Positions 26,201 through 34,707 are shown, numbered from the stretch's first letter. The stretch: 64,000 nucleotides of DNA from CBDAQR01 sp965199055 (GCA_965199055.1 CBDAQR010000008.1:1-64000); one strand, 5' to 3'. A program made the numbers and translations. The notes: generated by a model from the letters alone, not told the origin.

Positions 26201-26403
26201 CTGCGTTCTATGAGTCGTGCCGGGCAAATGAGAATCGGGCGCGCGGCCTTACCGTACAGCACATTGCATGTGCCAATAGCGTTATCCGGATCGCTCTTTC
26301 GGACTTTAAAGCACTTGCGTCCGAGAAACGGACAATGTTGTTCCTCGACTATTGTTTTCCAATCCTCGTCCGGCAAGTGCGTCGAGTCGCCGAACAACTC
26401 TAA
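26201..26403 (-). pseudogene. N-terminal fragment of a NotI-like restriction endonuclease
   Basis: Minus strand: MFGDSTHLPDEDWKTIVEEQ, then CPFLGRKCFKVRKSDPDN and IGTCNVLYGKAARPILICPA. The pattern CPF-x-C-K ... IG-C-V ... ICP-RL is that of the NotI family (PF12183-like), whose cysteines bind iron. It breaks off at about 26200 where the duplicated coiled-coil downstream block begins. Catalytic residues are missing. Confidence 0.65.
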
Positions 26404-26411
26404 GACTTCGC

Positions 26412-26735
26412 TTATAGCAGAAATTCACACCGTGCTTGCGAGATTTCTAGGTACTCGTCAGATATGTCGATACCTACAGACTGACGGCTTAAATTTTTCG
26501 CCGCGAGCATCGTCGTTCCGGTTCCAGCGAAAGGATCGAGAACAACCCCGTTCGGCGGGCATGTTGCCAATATCGGGATACGGCACAGATCAACAGGGTA
26601 CGGTGCAAAGTGTCGTTGTCGCTTTTGGGTGTCCTCTGGAATGATGTCCCACACGCCCGATGGCTTGCTGCCTTTCGGGTGATACCGCAAACCCAATTCC
26701 AGAAAATTGGGATTATAGATACAGAAATTTGGGAG
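26412..26735 (-). pseudogene. C-terminal fragment of a DNA methyltransferase
   Basis: NPNFLELGLRYHPKGSKPSG, VWDIIPEDTQ, then DPFAGTGTTMLAAKNLSRQS and GIDISDEYLEISQARCE: motif X/I of a beta-class N4/N6 methyltransferase. No motif IV remains and the 5' end stops at about 26735. It sits 8 bp before the NotI-like fragment on the same strand, so the two are the two halves of one lost R-M system. Confidence 0.75.
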
Positions 26736-26830
26736 TCACTGTCTATATAACCGGGAATGACGGAATGGAAATATGGGAGTGCTCGTTCGATGGCTGCCAG
26801 ACAGTGTGGCCGCCTTTTTAAAGATGCCCT

Positions 26831-27035
26831 CTAGGGATTGACCGGCCCCAGCTTCCTAACTTGTTCAAGCAACGCCTGCGTTAATCTCATCAGGTCTGTC
26901 AGCAGGATATCTTCAATTTCCAAATGCCCCTCGTACTCGGCCAAGTTGCGACGGTTGTGGCATAAATCGAATATTCGCCACTCTTCAGCTGGCAAATTAA
27001 CTGTGTGTTGCAGGCATTGAAACACAATATATCTC
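26831..27035 (-). pseudogene. HEPN-domain protein, C-terminal part (split by an IS)
   Basis: Reads YIVFQCLQHTVNLPAEEWRI, FDLCHNRRNLAEYEG and ILLTDLMRLTQALLEQVRKL. Joined to 27754-27976 after removal of the IS and one 8-bp duplication it gives ...GYRSDKRYIVFQCLQH..., about 139 residues. HEPN proteins paired with nucleotidyltransferases form toxin-antitoxin modules. Confidence 0.78.
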
Positions 27036-27753
27036 GGGGCTGTACCAGATAACGCTGATTAGGTGTTATTATGGTTTGTATGAGGAAGAGCCGATTAAGT
27101 AAATACAAGCAAGGTCGATTGGTTGAGCATTTTGTTTCTGGCAGCACAGCGAGAACAGCGGCAAGTCTTGTTGGCGTGAACGTCAAAACCTCGGCCTATT
27201 ACTTTCATCGCCTTCGGGAGATCATCGCGCATGAGCTGGCCCTTGAGAAAGATATTGCCTTTGATGGAGAGATAGAGGTCGATGAAAGTTACTTTGGTGG
27301 CAGGCGTAAAGGACAGCGTGGTCGTGCTGCGGCAGGCAAAGTTCCGGTGTTTGGCCTGTTGAAGCGCGGTGGCAAGGTCTACACCAAGATCATTGCTGAT
27401 GCCAGCAGCCGGACTTTATATCCTATCATTGAACGCAAGGTAATCCCTGACAGCATTGTCTACAGTGATTGCTGGCGTGGCTATAACGTGCTGGATGTCA
27501 GTGAGTTCAAACATTATCGCATCAACCATTCGAAGTTGTTTGCGGACAGGCATAACCACATCAATGGTATTGAGAACTTTTGGAATCAGACCAAGCGACA
27601 CTGACGCAAGTTCAATGGTGTACCGAGGGAACATTTTGGGCTATTTTTGAAGGAATGTGAGTGGCGATTTAACCACAGTGACCCATCGTTCCAATTACGG
27701 CAATTGAAGCAATGGGTTAAGCGTCACATGGGATAGTTATCTGGTACAGCCCC
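27036..27753 (+). mobile_element. IS1595-family element (IS1016-like), 718 bp, copy 1
   Basis: Ends GGGGCTGTACCAGATAAC in inverted orientation; perfect 8-bp target duplication TATATCTC (27028-27035 and 27754-27761). A second 718-bp copy lies at 54853-55570 (-). Confidence 0.95.
27071..27604 (+). CDS. IS1016-like transposase, in-frame TGA before the last 41 codons
   Basis: 177 residues: helix-turn-helix (ARTAASLVGVNVKTSAYYFH), DDE domain with EIEVDESYFGGRRKGQRG, IVYSDCWRGYN and HINGIENFWNQTKRH. After KRH a TGA occurs, but the same frame continues RKFNGVPREHFGLFLKECEW to a TAG at about 27735, where such transposases normally end. The copy at 55002 has the same TGA. Either the C-terminal 41 codons are dispensable, readthrough occurs, or the copies moved with help in trans. 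Confidence 0.88.
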   Translation: MVCMRKSRLSKYKQGRLVEHFVSGSTARTAASLVGVNVKTSAYYFHRLREIIAHELALEKDIAFDGEIEVDESYFGGRRKGQRGRAAAGKVPVFGLLKRGGKVYTKIIADASSRTLYPIIERKVIPDSIVYSDCWRGYNVLDVSEFKHYRINHSKLFADRHNHINGIENFWNQTKRH

Positions 27754-27976
27754 TATATCTCTTATCGGACCTGTAACCGTGCCAACGAAGTGCCGCGAGG
27801 GACAGAGCATGTGCCGCCCCATAGGCTAGGGTGAACTGGCTATCTTTGGAAAGGCCGGCTATTTGTGCGTCCTGCAATTTGGCTGTAGCGGCGTTCAACA
27901 TGCCATCAATCGCCGTCTGATCCGGCGGTTCCGTATTCAGCTGGTTGATTCTGACGAGATTATCTAGCGCATCCAC
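27754..27976 (-). pseudogene. HEPN-domain protein, N-terminal part
   Basis: GTG 27976 lies 6 bp after the stop of the nucleotidyltransferase gene. MDALDNLVRINQLNTEPPDQ then FTLAYGAAHALSLAALRWHG is the usual start of the HEPN partner of MNT-type proteins. The gene is split at Y by the IS at 27036-27753. Loss of the IS and one TATATCTC restores it. Confidence 0.8.
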
Positions 27977-27982
27977 TGCCGC

Positions 27983-28606
27983 TTACCCCCTGTCGAACTG
28001 CGCTTGGTAGTATTGATTGAATTTCCACTCGCCATGTAGCCACAACGTACTCTGCTCAAGGACTTGAGCAAGAAAGTTCTGCCGCCCCATTATCCTCTGA
28101 TCAAATTCTTTTTGAGAATAGAGCGTAGGATTGATCTTACGACCCAGTTGTTGTTCAGCTGATAACAACAGACTCATCACATCGCTATAGCCAAGAGAAT
28201 CGGAGATCAACATCAGGTCAATGTCGCTTTCAGCACCTTCACGCCCTTTTGCCACCGATCCGTAAACAAAGGCATACGTAACTTCAGGCAATGATTGCTC
28301 CAGTGCCGCCGCCAATACACCGACCACTCCAAAAGTCTTGTCGATAATCCCTTTCAATTCGCTATACACCGGGTTGGTGGGGTTGGCCTGGTAGTGATTT
28401 TGATTGCCCTGTCTAGTTTCGGTAACCAATCCCACCGAGCAAAGCTTACCCAGTTCACGCCTAATGGTTCCTTTGCCCATATCGGCCAGGCGAATGAGTT
28501 CGTTCAGATAGAAGCTCCGCTCCGGTTTGCCATACAGCAGCCCCAAAACCCGCTGCTGGGTTTTGGTAAACAACGCACCTGCAATTGCTGACTGCGGGTT
28601 ATCCAT
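27983..28606 (-). CDS. Winged-helix / minimal nucleotidyltransferase protein (MNT antitoxin type)
   Basis: 207 residues. The N-terminal 75 residues form a winged helix (RSFYLNELIRLADMGKGTIR), the middle is a nucleotidyltransferase with AFVYGSVAKGREGAESDIDL (G-S-x9-D-x-D), and the end is helical. In MNT/HEPN systems this protein neutralises the HEPN partner, often by nucleotidylation, and binds its own promoter. The HEPN gene directly downstream is interrupted, so only the antitoxin half can be made in full. Confidence 0.85.
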   Translation of the reverse strand: MDNPQSAIAGALFTKTQQRVLGLLYGKPERSFYLNELIRLADMGKGTIRRELGKLCSVGLVTETRQGNQNHYQANPTNPVYSELKGIIDKTFGVVGVLAAALEQSLPEVTYAFVYGSVAKGREGAESDIDLMLISDSLGYSDVMSLLLSAEQQLGRKINPTLYSQKEFDQRIMGRQNFLAQVLEQSTLWLHGEWKFNQYYQAQFDRG

Positions 28607-28625
28607 CGGCCGATCACTATTTAGT

Positions 28626-28667
28626 ACCCAGTATGGGGACTATAGAACCCATATTGGGACTTTTCAA
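28626..28667 (-). promoter_or_regulatory. Promoter and paired operator of the MNT/HEPN operon
   Basis: On the minus strand TTGAAA (28667-28662), a 17-bp spacer and TATAGT (28644-28639). Two near-palindromes, CCCATATTGGGAC (28648-28660, in the spacer) and CCCAGTATGGGGAC (28627-28640, over the start site), are good candidates for binding by the winged-helix domain of the MNT protein. Confidence 0.7.
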
Positions 28668-28669
28668 GT

Positions 28670-28945
28670 GTCAGCAGCGTTGGCGTCGTAAACAGGGATT
28701 GGTGAATATCTAGATAGCGTGTCTTCGATGGGCTAGGCTCATAAAGAGATTCCCTTGGGGGATGATCGGCTTACTCTTTCATACTGCAGCACGGATTTGT
28801 CAGTTGGCTTTTGTGCCTTACCGCTGGCCCGATATGGTTGTCTTAGAACCCTATGGGTTGGTAGGCTATGCCTTTCTTAAAAGTCGCCATCCGCGCGTCC
28901 TTTTAAGCGAACTTATAATTCCACGTGCGGCTCTGGCACCCTAAA
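28670..28945. other. Unassigned stretch between MNT operon and NYN relic
   Basis: A 60-codon frame (28762-28944, +) begins MIGLLFHTAARICQLAFVPY but has no recognisable family and no clear ribosome site. I see nothing else here. Confidence 0.3.
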
Positions 28946-28949
28946 CACC

Positions 28950-29443
28950 GTTTTCACTACTTTTGCTATTTTAATCGACGCTGGTTTTGTTAAAGCAAAG
29001 CTGGGTAATCATTCAAATCCGACATCCGCTCGGGACATTCAGTCACGGGTGTCAAAAATACGTGAACATCATTGATTGCAGAATTGCGCGTTATACCGTG
29101 TTTATTTCTACGACGCGCCGCCTTTTGCAAGGTCTAAATCGTTACCTCTAAACGGTGGCCGCAGAAACTTCGCCCGAGACGCACTAACACGGCATAACCT
29201 CGTTCTCCATCAAGAGCTCAAGAAGCTGGATTATTTTGCGCTGCGGGTGGGGGAAATCAGATTCCGGGGATGGGAGGTGAACACAAAAGTCTTGCCGACA
29301 GACTCGGAATCGTATGCGATAACTGCGGCTGACCTAAGGCCGGCATTGCAGCAAAGAGGTGTGGATATGCGCATTAGGCTGGATATCGCATCATTGGCAC
29401 TCAAACAGTAAGTAGACATGCTCGTGCTGGCGACGGGGATAGT
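28950..29443 (+). pseudogene. NYN-domain (PIN-like ribonuclease) protein, two stop codons and truncated
   Basis: One frame reads FAILIDAGFVKAKLGNHSNP, ... stop ..., LQNCALYRVYFYDAPPF, GGRRNFARDALTRHN and VDMRIRLDIASLALKQ-stop-VDMLVLATG. FLIDxG, YFYDAPP and DxxIxLD...LVxxTGDSD are the acidic active-site segments of NYN proteins. TGA at 29073 and TAA at 29409 interrupt it, and IS copy B removes the end just after LVLATG. A TTG immediately after the first stop could not rescue the first catalytic Asp. Confidence 0.8.
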
Positions 29444-29517
29444 TGTAAGTACCCCGTAAAATAGCGCCACTCATACGTAGAAATTTCTATAAACTAACGT
29501 GATAGGAGTTTTTACAT

Positions 29518-29781
29518 ATGCGCAAATCGAAGTTCAGCGAAACGCAGATTGTGGCGTTTCTCAAACAAGCAGAAAGCGGAGTGCCGGTTCCGGACATATG
29601 TCGAGAGCATGGCATTGGACTCAGCACCTTTTACAAGTGGCGCTCTAAGTACGGTGGAATGGAAGCCTCCGATGTACGGCGGCTCAAGGAACTTGAAGAA
29701 GAGAACCGCAAGCTCAAGCAGATGTATGCCGATCTCAGCCTGAAGAGTCAGATGCAGGAAGAGATCATAAAAAAGCTTTAG
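29518..29781 (+). CDS. IS407-like OrfA (copy B)
   Basis: Identical 87-residue helix-turn-helix protein to copy A; ATAGGAG 13 nt before the ATG. Confidence 0.92.
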   Translation: MRKSKFSETQIVAFLKQAESGVPVPDICREHGIGLSTFYKWRSKYGGMEASDVRRLKELEEENRKLKQMYADLSLKSQMQEEIIKKL

Positions 29782-29813
29782 GGCCAGTCCATCGTCGGCA
29801 GTGGGTTGATCGT

Positions 29814-30593
29814 TTGCGCAAGGATTACCCTGTCAGCATTCGAGCGGCCTGTGGTGCAGCCGCGCTAAGTCGCACGGCGTATTACTACACGCCCAAGCGA
29901 GTAGATGATAGTGAGCTGATTGATGCGTTGCTGGCCTTGGTTGAGAAGCACCCTCGCTGGGGTTTTCCAAAGCTGTGTAAGCGGCTCAGAGCGTTGGGTA
30001 AACGTTGGAATCACAAACGGATTTACCGTGTTTATATGGAGTTAAAACTGAATATACGGCGTAAAGTAAAACGCAGGATACCGAATAGGAATCCGTTGCC
30101 ATTGCGCGTTCCTAGATCAGCCAATATCTGTTGGTCGATGGATTTTATGAGCGATACCTTGCGTCACGGTCATCGGTTTCGCACGTTCAATGTGGTTGAT
30201 GATTTCAATCGAGAAGTGTTAGCGATAGATATCAATTCGGGCATTACTACGGAGCGAGTGATACATACATTAGATCGTATTGCAGCCTGGCGAGGCTATC
30301 CCGCTATTATCAGGGTTGATAATGGCCCTGAATTTACATCAGGGGCGTTGGCTGAATGGGCGCAAGCGCATGGAATTCAGATCGATTTCATCAAGCCCGG
30401 CAAGCCTTACCAAAATGGATTTATCGAACGTTTTAATCGCACGTATCGAGAGGAAGTATTGGACTTATATCTGTTCGAGACATTGCAGGAAGTTCGAGAG
30501 ATCACGGATGACTGGATCGTGTTGTATAACCATGAACGACCCCATGATGGATTGAACGATATGACACCCGTTCAATACCGAGAAGTGGCTTAA
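29814..30593 (+). CDS. IS407-like OrfB (copy B)
   Basis: Identical DDE transposase to copy A, read mainly as an OrfAB fusion after -1 slippage on A-AAA-AAG. Confidence 0.93.
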   Translation: MRKDYPVSIRAACGAAALSRTAYYYTPKRVDDSELIDALLALVEKHPRWGFPKLCKRLRALGKRWNHKRIYRVYMELKLNIRRKVKRRIPNRNPLPLRVPRSANICWSMDFMSDTLRHGHRFRTFNVVDDFNREVLAIDINSGITTERVIHTLDRIAAWRGYPAIIRVDNGPEFTSGALAEWAQAHGIQIDFIKPGKPYQNGFIERFNRTYREEVLDLYLFETLQEVREITDDWIVLYNHERPHDGLNDMTPVQYREVA

Positions 30594-30634
30594 TTTTTCT
30601 ATGAATGGGTGGTTAGCTGTTTGGGGTATTTACA

Positions 30635-31464
30635 CCGGGGAGTCACTGGCCGGGCGTATCGAGTATGTCGATATGCATCCGTTGGATATCACGGAAGTGG
30701 GTACTGCCGATAATGCGATGAACCAGCTTTGGATAAGGGGCGGATTTCCGGACAGCTACTTGGCAAAGAACGATGAGTATAGTTTTAAGCTGAGAAAGGA
30801 TTTTATCCGGACGTATCTTGAAAGGGATGTACCCCAGTTTGGGCCACGTATTCCGGCAGCGACGTTAGAATCTTTATGGACGATGCTGTCTCACGGGCAG
30901 GGGTCGCTCCTAAATGCTTCCAATCTAGCGTCCGCGCTGTCGATATCTGCGCCGACAGTCAGAACGTATATCGACTTGCTGGTTGATCTTTTGTTGGTGA
31001 GAAGGCTTAGACCGTTTCACACAAATGTTGGGAAGCGGTTGGTGAAATCGCCAAAGGTCTATGTCCGTGACAGTGGGCTTCTTCATGCACTGCTCGGTAT
31101 TGGCGACTATAACAGCTTGGCCGGGCATCCTGTTGTTGGAGCAAGTTGGGAAGGCTTTGTTATAGAGAACCTACTCTCTGACCTTCCTTATAGAACGCAG
31201 TCTAATTTCTACAGAACTGCGGCAGGGGCCGAAGTTGACCTGGTTCTGGAGTTTCCGGGCAAGTCTGAAATATGGGCCATTGAAATCAAACGCGCATTAT
31301 CGGCCAAGCCGAAGAAAGGCTTTTATCACGCTTGTGAAGACATTCAGCCGCATAAAAGCTTTGTTGTTTATGCGGGAGAGGAGAGGTATCCGATATCTGA
31401 AGGAGTAGAGGCCATCAGTTTATCGGAAATGTGTCAGATGCTTGCAAATGGAAGCGGGGCATAA
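30635..31464 (+). pseudogene. DUF4143 protein (AAA ATPase lacking its ATPase domain)
   Basis: Only the C-terminal part remains: YLERDVPQFGPRIPAATLES, SAPTVRTYIDLLVDLLLVRR, KSPKVYVRDSGLLHALLGIG and VDLVLEFPGKSEIWAIEIKR, the winged-helix plus nuclease-like DUF4143 region with D/E-x-K. The N-terminal AAA_14 ATPase is cut off by IS copy B. An ATG at 30601 inside the IS end (MNGWLAVWGIYT) creates a fused frame that could be translated. It abuts the MmeI-like gene (TAA then ATG), implying a former operon. Confidence 0.82.
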
Positions 31465-32535
31465 ATGAATATTGCTGAAATTGAAATGCAGCTTAGTGAT
31501 CTGGTCGGCGTCCCGTTTGACGCTGAAGAGTTCGCACTAGATTTCATAGAAATCTTTAATCCGCCAAAGTCAACACTGACAAAGCTTCGCAACGAGGCGG
31601 ACGGCAAACTTATCAAAGACGGTGAAGCTCTCTGGGCACGCAGGCTGTATTTCCGTGTGGCAGAGCTAGGTCAGACCGCCTCGGTAATTGATGAGCTGAA
31701 GGCGCAGAAAATAGCGAGGAGCAAATCCCCACGTTTTCTTCTTTCAACGGATGGGGAAGAGTTTTCAGCTCTGGATGTTAAGGCTGATGAAACCATCCAC
31801 TTCGATTATCAAAAGCTCAATGACCATTTTGACTTCATCCTGCCGCTAGCGGGCATTGATAAATATGAGGCCGTAGATGATAACCCTGCAGACATTAAAG
31901 CGGCGGGGCGGCTAGCGAAGTTTCACGATGAGATCATAAGGAACAACCCTGATTGGAATACGCCAGAGAAACACCACGCTCTTGATCAGTTCATGACCAG
32001 GGTTCTTTTCTGCCTGTATTCAGAGGATACAGGCAGTCTAAAAAGTGACTTGTTTGTTAAAACGATTACTGAATTTGGTGGTGAGAATGGAGAGCACCTG
32101 CAGGGGATATTAAAGCAAGCCTTTGATGTGATGAATGTGCCAGAGGAAGAGCGTGGAAACGTCCCGGCACATATCAATGCTTTCCCTTACGTGAATGGTG
32201 GTCTATTTGCTGAATCGACTGAGGTTCCAGCCTTTAATAAGCGCTCAAAACGAGTGCTGCTAGAAGCTGCTGAGCTTGATTGGCGTGAGATTAACCCTGA
32301 TATATTCGGGTCAATGATCCAGGCAGTTGTCGATGACAGCATGCGTGGCGATCTTGGAATGCACTACACCTCCGTGCCTAACATTATGAAGGTGTTGCAG
32401 CCATTGTTTCTGACCTCTTTGGAGGAAGAATTCGCTGAGGCGCACGGTCATAGGCAAGAACGTGCGATGCTTAAACGCCTGCTTGAGCGCATATCCAAGA
32501 TACGCGTATTTGACCCGGCCTGTGGTTCGGGGTGA
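31465..32535 (+). pseudogene. MmeI-like type IIL/IIG restriction-methylation enzyme, truncated at motif I
   Basis: 356 codons contain the MmeI-type helical spacer (FDYQKLNDHFDFILPLAGID, YEAVDDNPADIKAAGRLAKF), HYTSVPNIMKVLQPLFL and then RVFDPACGSG, the AdoMet-binding motif I of gamma-class enzymes. The frame stops at TGA created by the end of the IS at 32533. Catalytic NPPY and the specificity domain are missing. These proteins combine endonuclease and methyltransferase in one chain; the first part of the helicase-like spacer is present but the usual N-terminal PD-ExK segment (residues 60-100 in relatives) I can only partly match. Confidence 0.8.
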
Positions 32536-32606
32536 CCTTCTCTCCGCCAGGGTAGCCAAAAACAGTAAGAGATTTCCCACTCAACTACCCCATGGGAGGT
32601 CTCAAT

Positions 32607-32873
32607 ATGAAGCAGAAGCGATACACGGAAGAGCAGATCATCGGATTCCTGAAAGCCCACGAGGCAGGCATGTCGGTCAGCGATCTAGTGAGGGAATACG
32701 GATTCTCTGAACAGAGCTTTTACCGCTGGAAGTCCAAGTACGGTGGTATGGAGGTCTCCGAGGCCAAACGGCTGCGAGAGCTCGAGTCGGAGAACGCTCG
32801 CCTGAAGAAGCTGCTGGCTGAAGCCGAGCTGGACAAGGCAATGCTTCGTGACGTTCTGGGAAAAAAGTGGTGA
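32607..32873 (+). CDS. IS3-family OrfA
   Basis: 88 residues from ATG 32607 (GGGAGG 12 nt upstream): MKQKRYTEEQIIGFLKAHEA, WKSKYGGMEVSEAKRLRELE. Ends LGKKW; GGGAAAAAAG provides the slippery site for fusion to OrfB. Confidence 0.92.
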   Translation: MKQKRYTEEQIIGFLKAHEAGMSVSDLVREYGFSEQSFYRWKSKYGGMEVSEAKRLRELESENARLKKLLAEAELDKAMLRDVLGKKW

Positions 32874-33685
32874 AGCCGGCCAGTCGTAAACGTCTCGTCG
32901 GCTATCTCCAGGATTCCTATGGCATCAGCCAGCGGCGCGCCTGTCGTGTCATACCGATCAGTCGCAAAGCGATGGCTTATCAGCCACAGCGGCCCATCCA
33001 GGACGTGGCGTTGATCAAGCGCATGAAGCCGCTGGGCGAGCAGTATCCACGCGACGGTTACTTGATGTTGCATGAACTTCTACGCCGTGAGGGGCTGGTC
33101 ATCAATCGTAAGTGCACCTACCGACTCTATAGCGAGCTAGGTATGCAGGTCCGCACGAAGCGACGGAAGAAGTTGGTCAGGCCCAGAGTGCCCTTGGAAG
33201 TGCCCACTGGCCCCAATCAGCGCTGGTCGATCGACTTCGTTCACGATCAGTTGGCGGATAGTCGCAGGATCCGGATACTCAATGTCGTTGATGATTACTC
33301 TCGGATTTGTGTTGGCCAACTTGTCGATCTTTCCATCTCGGGCGAGCGCACGGCGAGGTTCCTGGATGAGCTTGGCGCTACACGCGGTCTGCCGAAGCGG
33401 ATCGTCATGGACAACGGTCCTGAACTGACGAGTAAGGCCATGTTTATCTGGAGTCAGCAGTCTGGCGTGAAGCTTCACTTCATCCAGCCAGGTAAGCCAA
33501 CACAGAACGCTTTTGTAGAATCGTTCAATGGGCGCTTCAGAGACGGTTGCCTCAACCAGCAGTGGTTCCAGAGCCTGGAAGACGCCAAGGAGATCATCGA
33601 CGCCTGGCGTGAAGACTACAACCAGATACGGCCGCACAGTGCATTGAATTATCGGTCTCCAGCAGATTTCGAGAAAGCGGCCTAA
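32867..33685 (+). CDS. IS3-family OrfB, DDE transposase
   Basis: 272 residues; catalytic segments RWSIDFVHDQL, VMDNGPELTS and NAFVESFNGRFRDGCLN; intact end LNYRSPADFEKAA. Confidence 0.93.
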   Translation: MVKPASRKRLVGYLQDSYGISQRRACRVIPISRKAMAYQPQRPIQDVALIKRMKPLGEQYPRDGYLMLHELLRREGLVINRKCTYRLYSELGMQVRTKRRKKLVRPRVPLEVPTGPNQRWSIDFVHDQLADSRRIRILNVVDDYSRICVGQLVDLSISGERTARFLDELGATRGLPKRIVMDNGPELTSKAMFIWSQQSGVKLHFIQPGKPTQNAFVESFNGRFRDGCLNQQWFQSLEDAKEIIDAWREDYNQIRPHSALNYRSPADFEKAA

Positions 33686-33733
33686 ACTTGGATTTCTCTT
33701 ACTGGAAGTGGGAACCCTACGGGGAGAAGGTCA

Positions 33734-34306
33734 GCGCCACCCCGCGGTCAGTGCCCAGTTTTCCCCCTTGATGTCCAGTACCAGCGTACTGTGACGCCAG
33801 CTCAACAAGGTGGGGACAATTAATCCGGCGCCCTTACCGCAGCGTGGTGGCCCGACGGCACAGATAGGCTCCACGCCGTCGTGGCGCAGATACTGACAGG
33901 TACCGTCCGGGGCCTGCCAGCCGCCGACGTAGACACCGTCGCTTTGGTCCAGCAGGCCCATGGCATCGAGGTCGTCGCTGTTGGCCCAGCGCGCCGAGCC
34001 GTGCAGGTCCTTGATGCCTTTCTGGCTCGCGGCGACGCCACCACCATAGACCACTATTAGCATCGTCCCTACCGCAAACACCACGCCGCCAGTGCCCATC
34101 GCCAGCGTTAATTCGCGCGGCACTGCGAGTGCCAGGTCTGGATAGGCGACCAGCCACCGCCAGGGCCAGTGCCAGCCCGCCAGGCCGTCGCCCCACAGCG
34201 CGGTCATGTCGACGCGGTAGGCCAGCACTTGTGTGATGGCCATATTCGCCAGCACGAAAAAGCCAGCACCGAGAAGAGCGTTTCGCCTGCCTACGGCCAG
34301 CTTCAT
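33734..34306 (-). pseudogene. traG: VirD4/TraG-type coupling protein, N-terminal part
   Basis: ATG 34306 is preceded by AAGGAGGAACC. Two or three membrane spans (AGFFVLANMAITQVLAY, LTLAMGTGGVVFAVGTMLIV) anchor it in the inner membrane, followed by HGSARWANSDDLDAMGL and Walker A as VGPPRCGKGAGLIVPTLLSW and VLDIKGENW. Type IV coupling proteins deliver the relaxosome to the conjugation channel. The frame ends at the IS (33733) after 191 codons, so the motor domain is lost. Its start overlaps the preceding stop (ATGA). Confidence 0.87.
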
Positions 34307-34707
34307 GGTTCCTCCTTCGGCCAGATAAAGCCGATGGGCCGCCGGCTCGCTTCTATTGGGTCGAGTACTTCGAACACGGCTTGAAACTGGTCGTCGTACT
34401 TGAGCTGAAGTCGCTGCAGCTCGGTAGGCAGCTGCGTGGTTTCGGTCTGCCACTGACGCAGCTCCACGAACGTGCGCATGATGGTGATACCGAGTTCGGT
34501 GAAGGCATACGGCAGTGTTCTGCGGCCGCCCCAACGTGAAGTCGCATTTTGCGACCTCAAGATGGCGCACTCGTCTTGGGTCAACTGGAACATGAAGTCG
34601 TCGGGGAACCGCGCGCGATGGCGTTTGACCTGCTCGTTCAAACGCTTGGTTTCCACGCCATACAAGGCGGCCAGAACGGCATCCAGCATGGCCTTGACGC
34701 CACGCAC
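34303..34707 (-). CDS. ORF6N-domain protein
   Basis: 134 codons from a GTG, MRGVKAMLDAVLAALYGVET then FPDDFMFQLTQDECAILRSQ and YAFTELGITIMRTFVELRQW. This is the ORF6N DNA-binding domain found in phage antirepressors and mobile elements. The usual middle (QGVAML-SSVL-S-RA) is shortened. Homologues often have about ten more N-terminal residues, so the 5' end is uncertain. Its last 4 bp overlap the traG fragment. Confidence 0.72.
   Translation of the reverse strand: MRGVKAMLDAVLAALYGVETKRLNEQVKRHRARFPDDFMFQLTQDECAILRSQNATSRWGGRRTLPYAFTELGITIMRTFVELRQWQTETTQLPTELQRLQLKYDDQFQAVFEVLDPIEASRRPIGFIWPKEEP

Larger units (their letters stand above)
29444..30634 (+). mobile_element. IS407-like element, 1191 bp, copy B
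   Basis: Full length, opposite orientation to copy A, flanked by TAGT and CCGG (no target duplication). Truncates the NYN gene on the left and the DUF4143 gene on the right. Frameshift site AAAAAAG at 29769-29775. Confidence 0.95.
32533..33733 (+). mobile_element. Second IS3-family (IS407-like) element, 1201 bp
   Basis: Ends TGACCTTCTCTCCG and, reverse-complemented, TGACCTTCTCCCCG. Flanks GGGG and GCGC differ, so no target duplication, and the genes on its two sides (MmeI-like and traG) are unrelated. The junction is a rearrangement. Confidence 0.93.
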
